This document shows positions 9,245 through 19,800 of a DNA stretch of 64,000 bases, piece by piece. The notes below the pieces were generated by a model. It was not told where the DNA came from and ran no database searches. It was given only the letters and a program-made list of their open reading frames with translations. Source of the DNA: CAWCAW01 sp963714125 (GTDB lineage: Bacteria > Actinomycetota > Acidimicrobiia > Acidimicrobiales > UBA8190); the NCBI GenBank assembly GCA_963714125.1, contig OY970234.1, positions 3,596,001-3,660,000 of the forward strand, in the 5' to 3' direction. The first letter of the stretch is position 1; the number at the start of each line of letters is the position of its first letter. The position numbers were made by a program, and so were the translations under genes.

Positions 9245-10900
9245 TCAGCGGCGGTGGTTACGCCCCGAGCGCGCCGCGGCGGCGAAACCCCGGTAAGACT
9301 GCGGCACCGTCGTCATGGCCGGGGCCACAAGCACCTTGGTGGCGGTGACGGTGCCACTCGACTCGGTACCGAAGGCGGCCACCAGGTCACCAGTACAGAC
9401 AGCGGCGAACGTGGGCGTACTCGACCCCAGCGCCACGAACGTCGTCGTCGTGCTCACATCGACGGTCGACGTGGTGCTCGTAAGTCCCGTCACGGTGAAG
9501 TCCCCGCTCGTGTCAGCCACCCCGCAGGACCCCGACGTACTCGAGCCGTTCACCGATGCCACCGTGCCGACGGCACCGGGAAACAGGGGCACGGCCACCG
9601 GTGGCGGGGTCACGAGCACCTTGGTGGCGGTGACGGTGCCGCTCGACTCGGTACCGAAGGCGGCCGCCAAGTCGCCCACGCAGACATTGGCGAACGATGC
9701 CGAGCCCATGGTGTTGGGCGCCGCGAACGTGGTGTTGGTGGCGCTGACGTCGACGGTGGTGCTCTGCGCGTTGACAGGGATGGGGCCGATGGGGGTGAGA
9801 ACGAACACGCCGGCCGCAGCGGCCACCCCGCAGGATCCCGACGTGGTCGAGCCGTTCACTGACGCCACCGTCCCGATGGCGACGGGAAACGTCGGCGCCA
9901 CCGGGGCCGGAGCCACCAGGACCTTGGTGGCGGTGACGGTGCCACTGGACACGGTGCCGAGCGCGCCGACCAGATCACCGACACAGACGTCGGCAAACGA
10001 CGGAGTTCTCACTGCGAGCTCGAGGAAGGTGGTGGTCGCACTCACATCGACGGTGGAGGTGGTTGCGCTGTTCCTCCAGCCCGTGATGGTGAAGGTACCG
10101 GCCGTGTCGGCAACCCCGCACGATCCTGACGTACTGGAGCCGTTTACCGATGCGACGGTGCCGAAAGCGCCCTGCGGCCCCGGCGGTGTCCTGGTCGGCG
10201 TGGGGGCCACAAAGACCTTGGTAGCGGTGACGGTGTCACTGGTCTCCGTTCCCGTCGCCCCAACCAAGGACCCCACGCACACGTTGACGAACGAAGGCGT
10301 GCTGACTCCGGATTCGACGAACGTTGTCGTCGTGGCGCTCACATCCACTGTGGTGGCCGTGGTGTCGCGCCACGTTTCGAGGGTGAAGTCCCCTGCCGCG
10401 CCTGACACGCCGCACGTGCCTGCCGCCGTCGACCCGTTGACCGATGCCACCGTGCCGAAGGCACCATGGGGCCGAGGTGCGGTGGGTGTGGGAGCGACGA
10501 ACACCTTGGTGGCCGTAACGGTGCCGTCGGCCACGGTGCCTACCGCACCCGCCAGGTCACCGACGCACACGTTGGCGAACGAGGGCGTGCTGGCGTCGGG
10601 GGCGACGAAGGTGGTCGCCGTGGCGCTGACGTCGACGGTGGAGACAACCGAACTCCGAAAACCAGTGACCGTGAAGGTTCCCGCCGCGCCGGCCACCCCA
10701 CACGCTCCCGTCGTGCTGGATCCGTTCACCGACCCCACCGTGCCGAATGCGCCTTGGGGCGGAGTGTTCTGGTTCCATCCGGCGCGATGCCCTCGAGGGG
10801 CGCGTGACGCCGTTTTGGCGACGGCCACCCCGCTGCCGAAGATGAGCACGACTGCCGTCGCCGCCGCGGTGACCTTTACCGTGCGCCAGTCCTTCATCAT
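9245..10900 (-). CDS. Secreted protein of five tandem two-cysteine repeats
   Basis: A 551-residue protein with an N-terminal signal peptide (Lys/Arg, then a hydrophobic run ending VAVAKTA, about residues 1-31). The rest is five repeats of about 95 residues starting near residues 51, 147, 245, 342 and 443. Each begins with GTVASVNGS, continues through SGSCGVA and TTVDVSATTTF, and closes with NVCVGDL and GTVTATKVLVAP. Each has two Cys, one in SCGV and one in VCVG, which could form one disulfide per repeat. Linkers are Pro-rich. There is no membrane anchor or sorting signal. The repeat faintly recalls DUF5666-like beta domains, but no family can be named firmly. ATG with a good AGGGGA ribosome site. 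Confidence 0.85.
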   Translation of the reverse strand: MMKDWRTVKVTAAATAVVLIFGSGVAVAKTASRAPRGHRAGWNQNTPPQGAFGTVGSVNGSSTTGACGVAGAAGTFTVTGFRSSVVSTVDVSATATTFVAPDASTPSFANVCVGDLAGAVGTVADGTVTATKVFVAPTPTAPRPHGAFGTVASVNGSTAAGTCGVSGAAGDFTLETWRDTTATTVDVSATTTTFVESGVSTPSFVNVCVGSLVGATGTETSDTVTATKVFVAPTPTRTPPGPQGAFGTVASVNGSSTSGSCGVADTAGTFTITGWRNSATTSTVDVSATTTFLELAVRTPSFADVCVGDLVGALGTVSSGTVTATKVLVAPAPVAPTFPVAIGTVASVNGSTTSGSCGVAAAAGVFVLTPIGPIPVNAQSTTVDVSATNTTFAAPNTMGSASFANVCVGDLAAAFGTESSGTVTATKVLVTPPPVAVPLFPGAVGTVASVNGSSTSGSCGVADTSGDFTVTGLTSTTSTVDVSTTTTFVALGSSTPTFAAVCTGDLVAAFGTESSGTVTATKVLVAPAMTTVPQSYRGFAAAARSGRNHRR

Positions 10901-11082
10901 GATTTGTCCCCTTCGGTCACGAGCGCGAAAGAACCCCTACCTCGGTGGGGGCGATAGTGGTCAGTCTTTACCCGCTCCTGCCACGGTGCATCACAAAAAC
11001 TGATGAACTTCCCGTCACGCTGCTGTCACGGTGGCGCCAAACGATGGGCCTCACCTGCACCGTTGTCCCCGGCAGGCGACCT

Positions 11083-11847
11083 TCACACCACCAGGCGCAC
11101 CTCTGAGACAGTGACGGCCTGGCCCCCGAGCACGACCCGGTCACCGTGGCGGCGCATGCGGACGACACCGCCGCGCCGCGAGGCTTGTTCGCCCACCAGC
11201 TCGTCGCGCTGCAGACGGTCTCCCCATACGCAGGCCAGGGTGCAGTGGGCCGATCCCGTCACGGGGTCCTCGGGGATTCCCACGTTGGGGCCGAAGAAGC
11301 GGCTCACGCAGTCGATGCCGGGGCGATCACCCGCGGCGGTGACAATCAATCCCCTGGCATCGAGATCGGCAATGGCGCCTAGATCGGGCACCAGGTTGCG
11401 CACCAAGGCGGCGTCGGCCAGCACGACGAGAAGATCTCGAGCACCGCGGGCAAAGTGGGATGCCCCTTCGATGACAAATCCGGCCGGGGCGGCAATGGCC
11501 ACGGGCGGATCGGCGGGGAAATCCATCTCGATCCAGCCGTCGCCCGAGCGTACACACTCGAGAACGCCACTTTTCGTGTGGAATCGTCCCGCTCCACCGA
11601 GCACGTGAGCAGCGGCCAAGGTGGCGTGACCACACAGATCGACTTCGGCAACAGGGCTAAACCACCGCAAGTCGTAATCACCATCAGCGCGTGACACGAC
11701 AAAGGCCGTTTCCGACAAGTTCATCTCGGCCGCCACACGTTGCATGCGGTCGTCGTCGGGAAACGCGTCGACCATGGCGATGGCGGCGGGGTTGCCGGCG
11801 AAGGGACGATCGGTGAACGAGTCGACGACGGTGAGCTCAAGCGTCAT
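11083..11847 (-). CDS. PhzF-family epimerase/isomerase-like protein
   Basis: A 254-residue member of the PhzF/DapF-like fold. The N-terminal VDSFTDRPFAGNPAAIA and the NLSETAF segment, whose Glu is the proposed acid/base in PhzF, are present, as are GHATLAAAHVL and the C-terminal EDPVTGSAHCTLA that closes the active site. Family members isomerise diverse small metabolites; most, like this one, are not near phenazine genes and their substrate is unknown. The ATG at 11847 is used; an upstream TTG at 11853 would add two residues. Neither has a clear ribosome site. Confidence 0.87.
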   Translation of the reverse strand: MTLELTVVDSFTDRPFAGNPAAIAMVDAFPDDDRMQRVAAEMNLSETAFVVSRADGDYDLRWFSPVAEVDLCGHATLAAAHVLGGAGRFHTKSGVLECVRSGDGWIEMDFPADPPVAIAAPAGFVIEGASHFARGARDLLVVLADAALVRNLVPDLGAIADLDARGLIVTAAGDRPGIDCVSRFFGPNVGIPEDPVTGSAHCTLACVWGDRLQRDELVGEQASRRGGVVRMRRHGDRVVLGGQAVTVSEVRLVV

Positions 11848-11902
11848 GCACAAATCTACGCCCGCACCCGGCCCGGCACGCGCCGGCGTTCAGACAAGGG
11901 CC

Positions 11903-12319
11903 TCAGGCCCCGGCCACCTCGATGCGCAACTGCGCCCGGGCCAGCGCATCATCGTGCGACGCGTCGGCTCCATCCTCGGCGTGTCCAGCGCTACCCGCGC
12001 TCGAACCGGCCGCCTCGGCGGCCGCCGCGGCGCGCCGGGCGCGCTCCACGTCGATCTCCTCGGCCAGCTCGGCCATGGGAGCAAGAACCACCACGTGCTC
12101 GCCGTCGACTTGGACGAAGCCCCCGTGAACGGCGGCTTTCTCCTCGGTGCCGTCTTCACGCTGAAAACGCACGACGCCCGGTACCAGCGCCCCCACCAGC
12201 GGCGTGTGCCCGGGGAGGAAGGCCGCCTCACCGAAGTCGGTGCGCAGCAGCACTGCTTGCACGTCGGCCTCGAAGACCAGGCGCTCGGGCGTGACCAGCG
12301 AGGCATGCATGGTGGCCAT
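11903..12319 (-). CDS. atpC: F1Fo ATP synthase epsilon subunit
   Basis: A 138-residue subunit of the F1 central stalk that couples and regulates rotation. The family beta-sandwich begins MHASLVTPERLVFEADVQAV and contains GEAAFLPGHTPLVGAL and GGFVQVDGEHVVVLA. The C-terminal helical part is Ala-rich. It begins 4 bases after the atpD stop, so it is the last gene of the operon. A GGGCC-TGA-GGCCC inverted repeat straddles the stop codon (11898-11910) and may act as a weak terminator. Confidence 0.94.
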   Translation of the reverse strand: MATMHASLVTPERLVFEADVQAVLLRTDFGEAAFLPGHTPLVGALVPGVVRFQREDGTEEKAAVHGGFVQVDGEHVVVLAPMAELAEEIDVERARRAAAAAEAAGSSAGSAGHAEDGADASHDDALARAQLRIEVAGA

Positions 12320-12323
12320 GGTG

Positions 12324-13778
12324 TCAGCGCGCCCCGGCCTCAAGGGTCTTGGCCTTTTCCAGCACCGACTCCACTCCACCCACGTTCAAGAAGGCCTGCT
12401 CGGGCACGTCGTCGAGCTCGCCGTTCAAGAGCACCTCAAAGGACTCGACGCACTCGTCGATGGGTACGGTGACGCCCTTGAGGCCGGTGAACACCTCACC
12501 GACGTTGAACGGTTGGGACAAGAAACGCTGGATCTTGCGGGCCCGGTTGACCGTGAGGCGGTCTTCTTCCGAGAGTTCGTCGAGACCCAAGATGGCGATG
12601 ATGTCCTGAAGTTCCTGGTAGCGCTGCAACACGCTCTGCACACGACGAGCCACTTCGTAGTGCCGGTCGCCCACGATCTCGGGGGTGAGGATGTTCGACG
12701 TCGAGGCCAGCGGGTCCACAGCCGGGTAGATCCCCAACGACGCGATCTGGCGGCTGAGCTCGGTGGTGGCGTCGAGGTGGGTGAAGGTGGTGAACGGCGC
12801 CGGGTCGGTGTAGTCGTCGGCGGGCACGTAGACGGCTTGCAAAGACGTGATGGAGCGACCCCGGGTGGAGGTGATGCGCTCTTGGAGCTCGCCCATCTCG
12901 TCGGCCAAGGTGGGCTGGTACCCCACCGCCGAAGGCATCCGGCCCAGCAGCGTCGATACCTCGGAACCGGCCTGCACGAACCGGAAGATGTTGTCGATGA
13001 AGAGCAACACGTCCTGGTTCTTCACGTCACGGAAGTACTCGGCCATGGTGAGCGCGGCCAGGCCGACGCGCAGGCGCACACCGGGCGGCTCGTCCATCTG
13101 GCCGTAGACGAGGGCGGCCTTTTCGATGACGCCGGACTCCTGCATTTCGATCCAGAGGTCGGTGCCTTCCCGGGTGCGCTCGCCGACGCCGGCGAACACC
13201 GACACACCGCCGTGGTTGATGGCCACCCGGTTGATCATCTCCATGATGATGACGGTCTTGCCCACCCCGGCTCCACCGAAGAGCCCGATCTTGCCGCCTT
13301 CGACGTAGGGCTCCAACAAGTCGATGACCTTGATCCCCGTCTCGAACATTTGCGAGCGAGGCTCGAGGGCGTCGAAGGGTGGCGCGTCGCGGTGGATCTC
13401 CCACATGTCATCGGCCGTGCCGATGTCGTCGGTGTCGAGGGACTGCCCGAGCACGTTGAAGACGTGGCCCAAGGTGGCGTCGCCTACCGGCACGGTGAGG
13501 CCGCGACCCAAGTTGCGCACGGGGGCGCCGCGCTGCAACCCGTCGGTGGCCTTGAGGCACACGCAGCGGACCCGGCCCTCGCCGATCTGTTGCGCCACTT
13601 CGGCGGTGACGGTGACTTTCGACCCGTCGAGGGTGAGGTCCATTTCCACGGCCGTGTTGATCTCGGGCAGGCTCCGGGGCGGGAACTCGACGTCGACGAC
13701 CGGCCCGGCGATGGCGACGACCCGCCCTTGGGGGCGATCGTTGGCGGCGGTACTGGGTTCGGTGGCTGTGATGGTCAT
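12324..13778 (-). CDS. atpD: F1Fo ATP synthase beta subunit
   Basis: The 484-residue catalytic subunit of F1. The P-loop is GGAGVGKT, preceded by VIDLLEPYVEGGKIGLF; the catalytic-Glu segment GERTREG, the LFIDNIFRF Walker B strand and the hinge-region DELSEED (DELSEED-loop) are intact. Length and order are ordinary. Situated 17 bases after atpG and 4 bases before atpC. Confidence 0.98.
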   Translation of the reverse strand: MTITATEPSTAANDRPQGRVVAIAGPVVDVEFPPRSLPEINTAVEMDLTLDGSKVTVTAEVAQQIGEGRVRCVCLKATDGLQRGAPVRNLGRGLTVPVGDATLGHVFNVLGQSLDTDDIGTADDMWEIHRDAPPFDALEPRSQMFETGIKVIDLLEPYVEGGKIGLFGGAGVGKTVIIMEMINRVAINHGGVSVFAGVGERTREGTDLWIEMQESGVIEKAALVYGQMDEPPGVRLRVGLAALTMAEYFRDVKNQDVLLFIDNIFRFVQAGSEVSTLLGRMPSAVGYQPTLADEMGELQERITSTRGRSITSLQAVYVPADDYTDPAPFTTFTHLDATTELSRQIASLGIYPAVDPLASTSNILTPEIVGDRHYEVARRVQSVLQRYQELQDIIAILGLDELSEEDRLTVNRARKIQRFLSQPFNVGEVFTGLKGVTVPIDECVESFEVLLNGELDDVPEQAFLNVGGVESVLEKAKTLEAGAR

Positions 13779-13795
13779 CGTGCTGTGCTGCTCCC

Positions 13796-14737
13796 CTACT
13801 CGGTGTCGGCGGATTGACGCAGTGCTTCGGCGCCGCCCACGATCTCCATGATCTCGGTGGTGATGGCGTCCTGGCGGGCCCGGTTCATAACCCGGGTGAG
13901 ACTCTTGACGAGGTCATCGGCGTTGTCGGTGGCCGCCGCCATGGCTCGCTGGCGGGCTGTGTGCTCGCTGGCGGACGCTTCCAGCAGCGCCCCGAAAATG
14001 GCCGCCTCGACATAACGCGGCACCAGCTCGACAAGCAGATCGGGCGACTCGGGCTCGAACTCGGTATACCCGTCGCGCTTGGGCGCGGTGGCATCCAATG
14101 GATCACCACCCACGACCTCGCCGACGGCGGCGGCACCATCGCTGCCAGGCTCGGGAAGCGGCAGAAGCTGACGCGTCTCGACGACCTGGGTGCCGGCCGA
14201 GAGAAAGCGCGTGGACACCACGAGCACCTGATCAACCTCGTCGGCGAGAAACAGCGGTGTGATGGCTTGCGCGATGTGACGGGCATTGTCGAAGGTGGGC
14301 CGTTCGCTGAAGCCGGCAAACGTGGACTCCACCTCGACCCGGCGAAAACGGAAGAATGACTGTGCTTTTTTGCCCGACGCGATGATGCGGTACTGGCGGC
14401 CTTCGGCCGTGCCGGTGCGGACCATGCGCTCGGTGGGGCGCAACACGTTGGCGTTGTACCCACCGCACAAGCCCCGGTCGGCCACGATGGCGACCACGGC
14501 GATGCGCTGGGGAGCATCGGGGACACCGATGATGCGCCCGGCGTTGTCCCCGGCATCGGCGGCCGCTTCGGCCAGCACCTGGGCGATGCCGCGCAGATAC
14601 GGTGCCGCCCCGGCAATACGCCCTTGCGCCCGTACGATCTGCGAAGCAGCGATGAGCTCCATGGCGCGCGTGATCTTCTGCGTGGCATGCACGCTCTTGA
14701 TGCGCCTCCGGATGATGCGTTCTTGACCGCCAGGCAT
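13796..14737 (-). CDS. atpG: F1Fo ATP synthase gamma subunit
   Basis: A 313-residue rotor subunit. The N-terminal helix motif IIRRRIKSVHATQKITRAMELIA and the C-terminal NRARQDAITTEIMEIVGGAEAL are diagnostic. The middle Rossmann-like part carries an insert between about residues 195 and 235 (DGAAAVGEVVGGDPLDATAPKR), in the region where several actinobacterial gamma chains are extended. Begins 2 bases after the atpA stop. Confidence 0.96.
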   Translation of the reverse strand: MPGGQERIIRRRIKSVHATQKITRAMELIAASQIVRAQGRIAGAAPYLRGIAQVLAEAAADAGDNAGRIIGVPDAPQRIAVVAIVADRGLCGGYNANVLRPTERMVRTGTAEGRQYRIIASGKKAQSFFRFRRVEVESTFAGFSERPTFDNARHIAQAITPLFLADEVDQVLVVSTRFLSAGTQVVETRQLLPLPEPGSDGAAAVGEVVGGDPLDATAPKRDGYTEFEPESPDLLVELVPRYVEAAIFGALLEASASEHTARQRAMAAATDNADDLVKSLTRVMNRARQDAITTEIMEIVGGAEALRQSADTE

Positions 14738-14739
14738 GG

Positions 14740-16266
<1,527 letters not shown>

Positions 16267-17184
16267 TTAGATGTGTGCTCCTCTGGTTGCCTCCTCGGGG
16301 CCGAGGAGGTTCTCTTGCAGCTGTTCGAAACGCCTGCGCATGGTGGCGTCCACCAACAGGTCACCGATCTCGATGACGGCGCCGGCGATGAGGGTGGGGT
16401 CTTCGGTGATCTGGAGTTCCACGGGCTTGCCGGTGACGCGACCAAGGGCGTCGGCCATGTCCGACTGCTCGTCGTCGTCGATGGGCCGTGCGCTCGACAC
16501 ACACGCCACGCGCCAGCCCCGCGCCCGCGCCGCTTGTTCCGCCAGCCAGTCGAGGGCACCCACCACGTCGCGCAACCGGCCCCGCAGGCTCATGACGGCC
16601 AGTCGAAGCGTGGTGGGCTCGACCTTGCCGGCCACGAGGCCCTCGAGCAACTGGGCGCGCCCGACGGCCGCACGGCTCGGGTCCGACAGAGCGCTACGAA
16701 GAGCGGGCTGGGACTCGATGATCCGAGCCAAGCGGAACAACTCTTCCTCGATCTTCTCGAGATCACCGGGACCACTGAGTTCCTCGAACAACGCTTCGGC
16801 GTAGCCGGTAGCGAAGTTGCGCTGGCCGTTGCGACTCAACGCCGGCTCCTCGGCCCGCAGCTCGTCGGCGCCAAGTTCGTGCAGATGCAGCACCAGCTCG
16901 AAGAGCTCGTGCAGGGTGGTGTTGAGATCGTCGGCACGCGACGTGGCCACGGCCCACAACACCAGTCGCAAGGCGGCGGGCTGCACCCGTGAGGCCAGTA
17001 GGTCCTCGAGCACGGCCCGTCGGGCCGCCGTGGGCACACCAAAGTCGGTGAGGTTGGCGCCGAGGGACCCCTCGTCGGCGACGAGATGCGCCACGGCTTC
17101 GATGTCGGAGGCCACGGGTCCTACGACGTCAGCGTCGAGCTCCTCGACCACTGCCGCGGTGTAACCCATGAGCGATGCGTGCAC
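16267..17184 (-). CDS. atpH: F1Fo ATP synthase delta subunit, extended with internal duplication
   Basis: A 305-residue stalk subunit joining F1 to the b subunit; most bacterial delta chains are about 180 residues. The C-terminal half is a typical delta (RNFATGYAEALFEEL at its start, PTLIAGAVIEIGDLLVDATMRRRFEQL at its end). The N-terminal third repeats the helical unit: LTDFGVPTAARRAVLEDLL...VQPAALRLVL aligns with LSDPSRAAVGRAQLLEGLV...VEPTTLRLAV. Actinobacterial delta chains are commonly long, so this is probably lineage-typical. The GTG at 17184 has a strong AGAGGA ribosome site; an ATG at 17169 is possible. Follows atpF. Confidence 0.93.
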   Translation of the reverse strand: MHASLMGYTAAVVEELDADVVGPVASDIEAVAHLVADEGSLGANLTDFGVPTAARRAVLEDLLASRVQPAALRLVLWAVATSRADDLNTTLHELFELVLHLHELGADELRAEEPALSRNGQRNFATGYAEALFEELSGPGDLEKIEEELFRLARIIESQPALRSALSDPSRAAVGRAQLLEGLVAGKVEPTTLRLAVMSLRGRLRDVVGALDWLAEQAARARGWRVACVSSARPIDDDEQSDMADALGRVTGKPVELQITEDPTLIAGAVIEIGDLLVDATMRRRFEQLQENLLGPEEATRGAHI

Positions 17185-17212
17185 CTCGGTCCTCTTTCCT
17201 CGCGGCCGGGCT

Positions 17213-17737
17213 TTAGGAGCCGGCCGCCGAGCCGGCGCTGGAGCGCAGCGCGGCGACGGCTTCGTCGATCATGGCGCGGTGTCCGGCTGCGTCGACCTCG
17301 CGGCCGACGATCTGCCGGGCCACCGACAGCACCAAAGCGGCTACCTGACCACTGACCTCGTCGACGGCGCGCTGGCGGGCCACGGTGATCTCGGCCTCGG
17401 CGCTCGCCACCAGGCGCTCGTACTCGGCGCGCCCACGCGCCTCGCCGTCGCCTTGCACGCGCTCGGCCGTGCGGGTGGCCTGGCCCACGATGTCGCGAGC
17501 CTGCTGGCGCGCTTCGTCGAGGATGCCTTGCCGCTGCTGCCTGGTCTCATCGGCCTCGTGACGAGCGGCGTCCGCCGCCTCCAGTGACGTCCGGATCTCT
17601 TCTTGGCGCTCGGTGAGCGCCTTGTTGAGCGGAGGGAGCACCTTCTTGGCGATGAACCACAGCACGATCAGAAAGGCGATGACCTCGATGATGATGGTGC
17701 CGTTGGGCACCAGGAAGATGCTGGTGGCAATCTGCAT
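17213..17737 (-). CDS. atpF: F1Fo ATP synthase b subunit
   Basis: A 174-residue peripheral stalk subunit. One N-terminal membrane helix (about residues 10-30, NGTIIIEVIAFLIVLWFIAKKV) is followed by KVLPPLNKAL and a long charged coiled-coil rich in Glu, Arg and Ala, ending in ARQIVGREVDAAGHRAMIDEAVAAL. Lies between atpE and atpH, unfused to delta, unlike the mycobacterial b-delta chain. Confidence 0.95.
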   Translation of the reverse strand: MQIATSIFLVPNGTIIIEVIAFLIVLWFIAKKVLPPLNKALTERQEEIRTSLEAADAARHEADETRQQRQGILDEARQQARDIVGQATRTAERVQGDGEARGRAEYERLVASAEAEITVARQRAVDEVSGQVAALVLSVARQIVGREVDAAGHRAMIDEAVAALRSSAGSAAGS

Positions 17738-17800
17738 GATCGATTGGTCTCGTTCCGGTGGGCGCCGGGGCCTGCACTGCGGCCCCGGCGCATGACGGGA

Positions 17801-18061
17801 TTACTTCTTGTACAGGGAGAAGACGAACAGGGCGGTAAAGGCCAAGTTGATGAAGTACATGGCCTCTACCAGACCAACGGTGAGGAACATGATGGTGAAC
17901 AGGCGGCCCTGAGCCTCGGGCTGCCGAGCCACGCCGGCGATGGTCTGGCTACCGGCCAGCCCGTCACCAATAGCGGCACCAATGGCGCCGCCCCCCATCA
18001 GGAGACCGCCGCCGATCATGGCGCCGGCCAACTGGATGGCTTGGGACTGGGTGTCTGCCAT
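17801..18061 (-). CDS. atpE: F1Fo ATP synthase c subunit
   Basis: An 86-residue proteolipid of two membrane hairpin helices that forms the rotor ring. The first helix is glycine-rich (GGGLLMGGGAIGAAIGDG), the polar loop is ARQPEAQG, and the proton-carrying carboxylate is Glu in LVEAMYFINLAF. ATG start right after the atpB region. Confidence 0.96.
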   Translation of the reverse strand: MADTQSQAIQLAGAMIGGGLLMGGGAIGAAIGDGLAGSQTIAGVARQPEAQGRLFTIMFLTVGLVEAMYFINLAFTALFVFSLYKK

Positions 18062-18141
18062 ATCAGTGGAACTTCCTTTCCATTTCGGTTGTCGTGTAGA
18101 GCTCGGTTACCGCGTCGGAACCCGACACACCACGTAAAGCG

Positions 18142-18930
18142 TCAGTGGGCATCGGTGGCCATGGCGGAGTCGAAGTACAAGATGGTGAGCAAGGCGAAGA
18201 TGAAGGCCTGGATGACGCCGATGAAGAGGTCGAAGATCTTCCAGGCGATGTCGAGGACCGGGGTGGCCACATACCCGATGGGGATGTGGGAGATGTTCCA
18301 AATCCCGAGCGCAGCGATGAGTGCGAGCATGAGTCCACCCGACAGCAGGTTGCCGAAGAGTCGTAGGGCCAAGGTGAGCGGCTTGGCGATCTCCTCGACC
18401 CCGTTGATGAAGCCGTTGACCGGGAAGAGGAATTTAGGGAACGGCTGCGACACGTAGTGCTTGAGGTACCCGCCGATCCCCCGGGCCCGCACCGAGGCGA
18501 TGTGGACCGGGATGATGACGATGAGGGCCAAGGCCACGGTGGTGTTGATGTCGCCGGTGGGGGCGGGCAGCCATTCGACCGGCGAGCCGATGCCGAGGGC
18601 CTCGAACCAGTTGGCCACCAAAATGAAGACGAAGAGGGCCACCGCCAAGGGCACCACGGCGGCGCCGGCCGGGCCGATGGAGCCCTCCACCTGCTTCTGC
18701 ACGGCCGAGACGCCCATTTCGAAGACGAGTTGCAACTTGCCGGGGACACCGCTGGTGGCCCGGGCCCGCAGCGCCAAGCCGAGGGCCACGATGATCAGGA
18801 TGGCCACCCCGGTGGCCCACAGCGTGTCGACGTTGACCGTCAGGCCGAAGAGCTTGCGCTCGACGTGATTGCCGACGGTGATGTTGGCGGCCAGGAACTT
18901 CCCCGCCGCGGGCGCGAGCGACCCCGTCAT
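18142..18930 (-). CDS. atpB: F1Fo ATP synthase a subunit
   Basis: A 262-residue polytopic subunit that forms the proton half-channels. The essential Arg is in PLTLALRLFGNLLSGG; several hydrophobic helices surround it, ending with AFIFALLTILYFDSA. Its ATG overlaps the TGA of the upstream atpI-like gene by 4 bases (18927-18930). Confidence 0.96.
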   Translation of the reverse strand: MTGSLAPAAGKFLAANITVGNHVERKLFGLTVNVDTLWATGVAILIIVALGLALRARATSGVPGKLQLVFEMGVSAVQKQVEGSIGPAGAAVVPLAVALFVFILVANWFEALGIGSPVEWLPAPTGDINTTVALALIVIIPVHIASVRARGIGGYLKHYVSQPFPKFLFPVNGFINGVEEIAKPLTLALRLFGNLLSGGLMLALIAALGIWNISHIPIGYVATPVLDIAWKIFDLFIGVIQAFIFALLTILYFDSAMATDAH

Positions 18931-19367
18931 GACTCTGTACTCCCCGTGTCAGGAACAGCCGCGCTCGACCCGGACCGCACCATGGCGACGACCACATTGC
19001 CGAGCAACATGAACTGGAAGATGGCCAGCCCCACGATGGTGCCGAAGCCCACTTGATGCGACAAAAAAACAAGACCCAAGGCGACGACGGTGAGGAGTCC
19101 GAGGCGCCCGAGGGTGTTCAGGGCCAGCGGGCGACGGGACTGCTCGCGCGCTTTGGCCACCTGCTTGAGCGCGGCGCGCGAGATGAGACGGAAATTGACC
19201 ATGGCCAGCGACAGGCCGATGCACAGGCCGAGCCCGATGAGGCCGTAACCGAACAGGGTGAGCCCGACCAGCGCCACCACGCCAACGGCCAGGGCACCAA
19301 GCGCGGTGCGTCGGCCCACGGTGGAGATCTCCGGCAACGAGAACGAAGAAAAGGCGGCGGCCATCAT
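18927..19367 (-). CDS. atpI: ATP synthase protein I-like membrane protein
   Basis: A 146-residue protein with four predicted membrane segments (about residues 22-38, 42-60, 85-103 and 108-128) and a basic loop ISRAALKQVAKAREQSRR between them, matching the ATP-synthase I layout. Such proteins are thought to help c-ring assembly or Mg2+ supply. The ATG at 19367 has GAGGTG upstream; longer frames run into the neighbouring gene. Located between the atpZ-like gene and atpB, with which it is translationally coupled. Sequence conservation in this family is poor, so position carries much of the weight. Confidence 0.75.
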   Translation of the reverse strand: MMAAAFSSFSLPEISTVGRRTALGALAVGVVALVGLTLFGYGLIGLGLCIGLSLAMVNFRLISRAALKQVAKAREQSRRPLALNTLGRLGLLTVVALGLVFLSHQVGFGTIVGLAIFQFMLLGNVVVAMVRSGSSAAVPDTGSTES

Positions 19368-19383
19368 GGGCGCGGGCACCTCG

Positions 19384-19587
19384 TCACAAGTAGCGGCGGA
19401 GTTGCCTGACGGTGGCGCCGACAGCAGCAACGATCCCGAAGAGCAACCCGATGAGGGTGGCGATGGGGCTCGAGTGCAGCCACGAATCGATCCACAGACC
19501 GATACCGAGCCCACCGCCGATCATTAGAGCCGAGGCAAGCCCCATCGACATCAGGTCGAAGGCCCGCGGAGATGGTTTTTCCTCCAC
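19384..19587 (-). CDS. atpZ: AtpZ/AtpI-type small membrane protein
   Basis: A 67-residue protein with two membrane helices joined by a short turn: SMGLASALMIGGGLGIGLW, then IATLIGLLFGIVAAVGATV, ending in a basic RQLRR tail. This matches the small 'F0F1-ATPase subunit' family encoded at the head of many atp operons. It lies 16 bases upstream of the atpI-like gene and is probably the first gene of the operon. Confidence 0.75.
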   Translation of the reverse strand: MEEKPSPRAFDLMSMGLASALMIGGGLGIGLWIDSWLHSSPIATLIGLLFGIVAAVGATVRQLRRYL

Positions 19588-19800
19588 GTCGTATGCCCGG
19601 GCGCGCGCCGGTCAAGGAGAGGTCGTGCATCGCCTGAGTCCGCCCGGACTCACGCGGTGGGCCAGGCGCCTGGGCCGGTACCGAATGTGTTCGGCGTCTT
19701 GCGTCGAAGACCTTCGGGCAGGGAGAGGCGCACACCTCCATTTTGGCATCGGACCCCCCCGGGCGGCAAAACGAGCACAACATTTGACGGCCGTGCAGGT
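19588..19800. other. Intergenic region upstream of the atp operon
   Basis: About 210 bases between wecA (ending at 19801) and the first atp gene. The atp promoter would be expected here, but no convincing -35/-10 pair or hairpin stands out on the minus strand. Confidence 0.4.
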
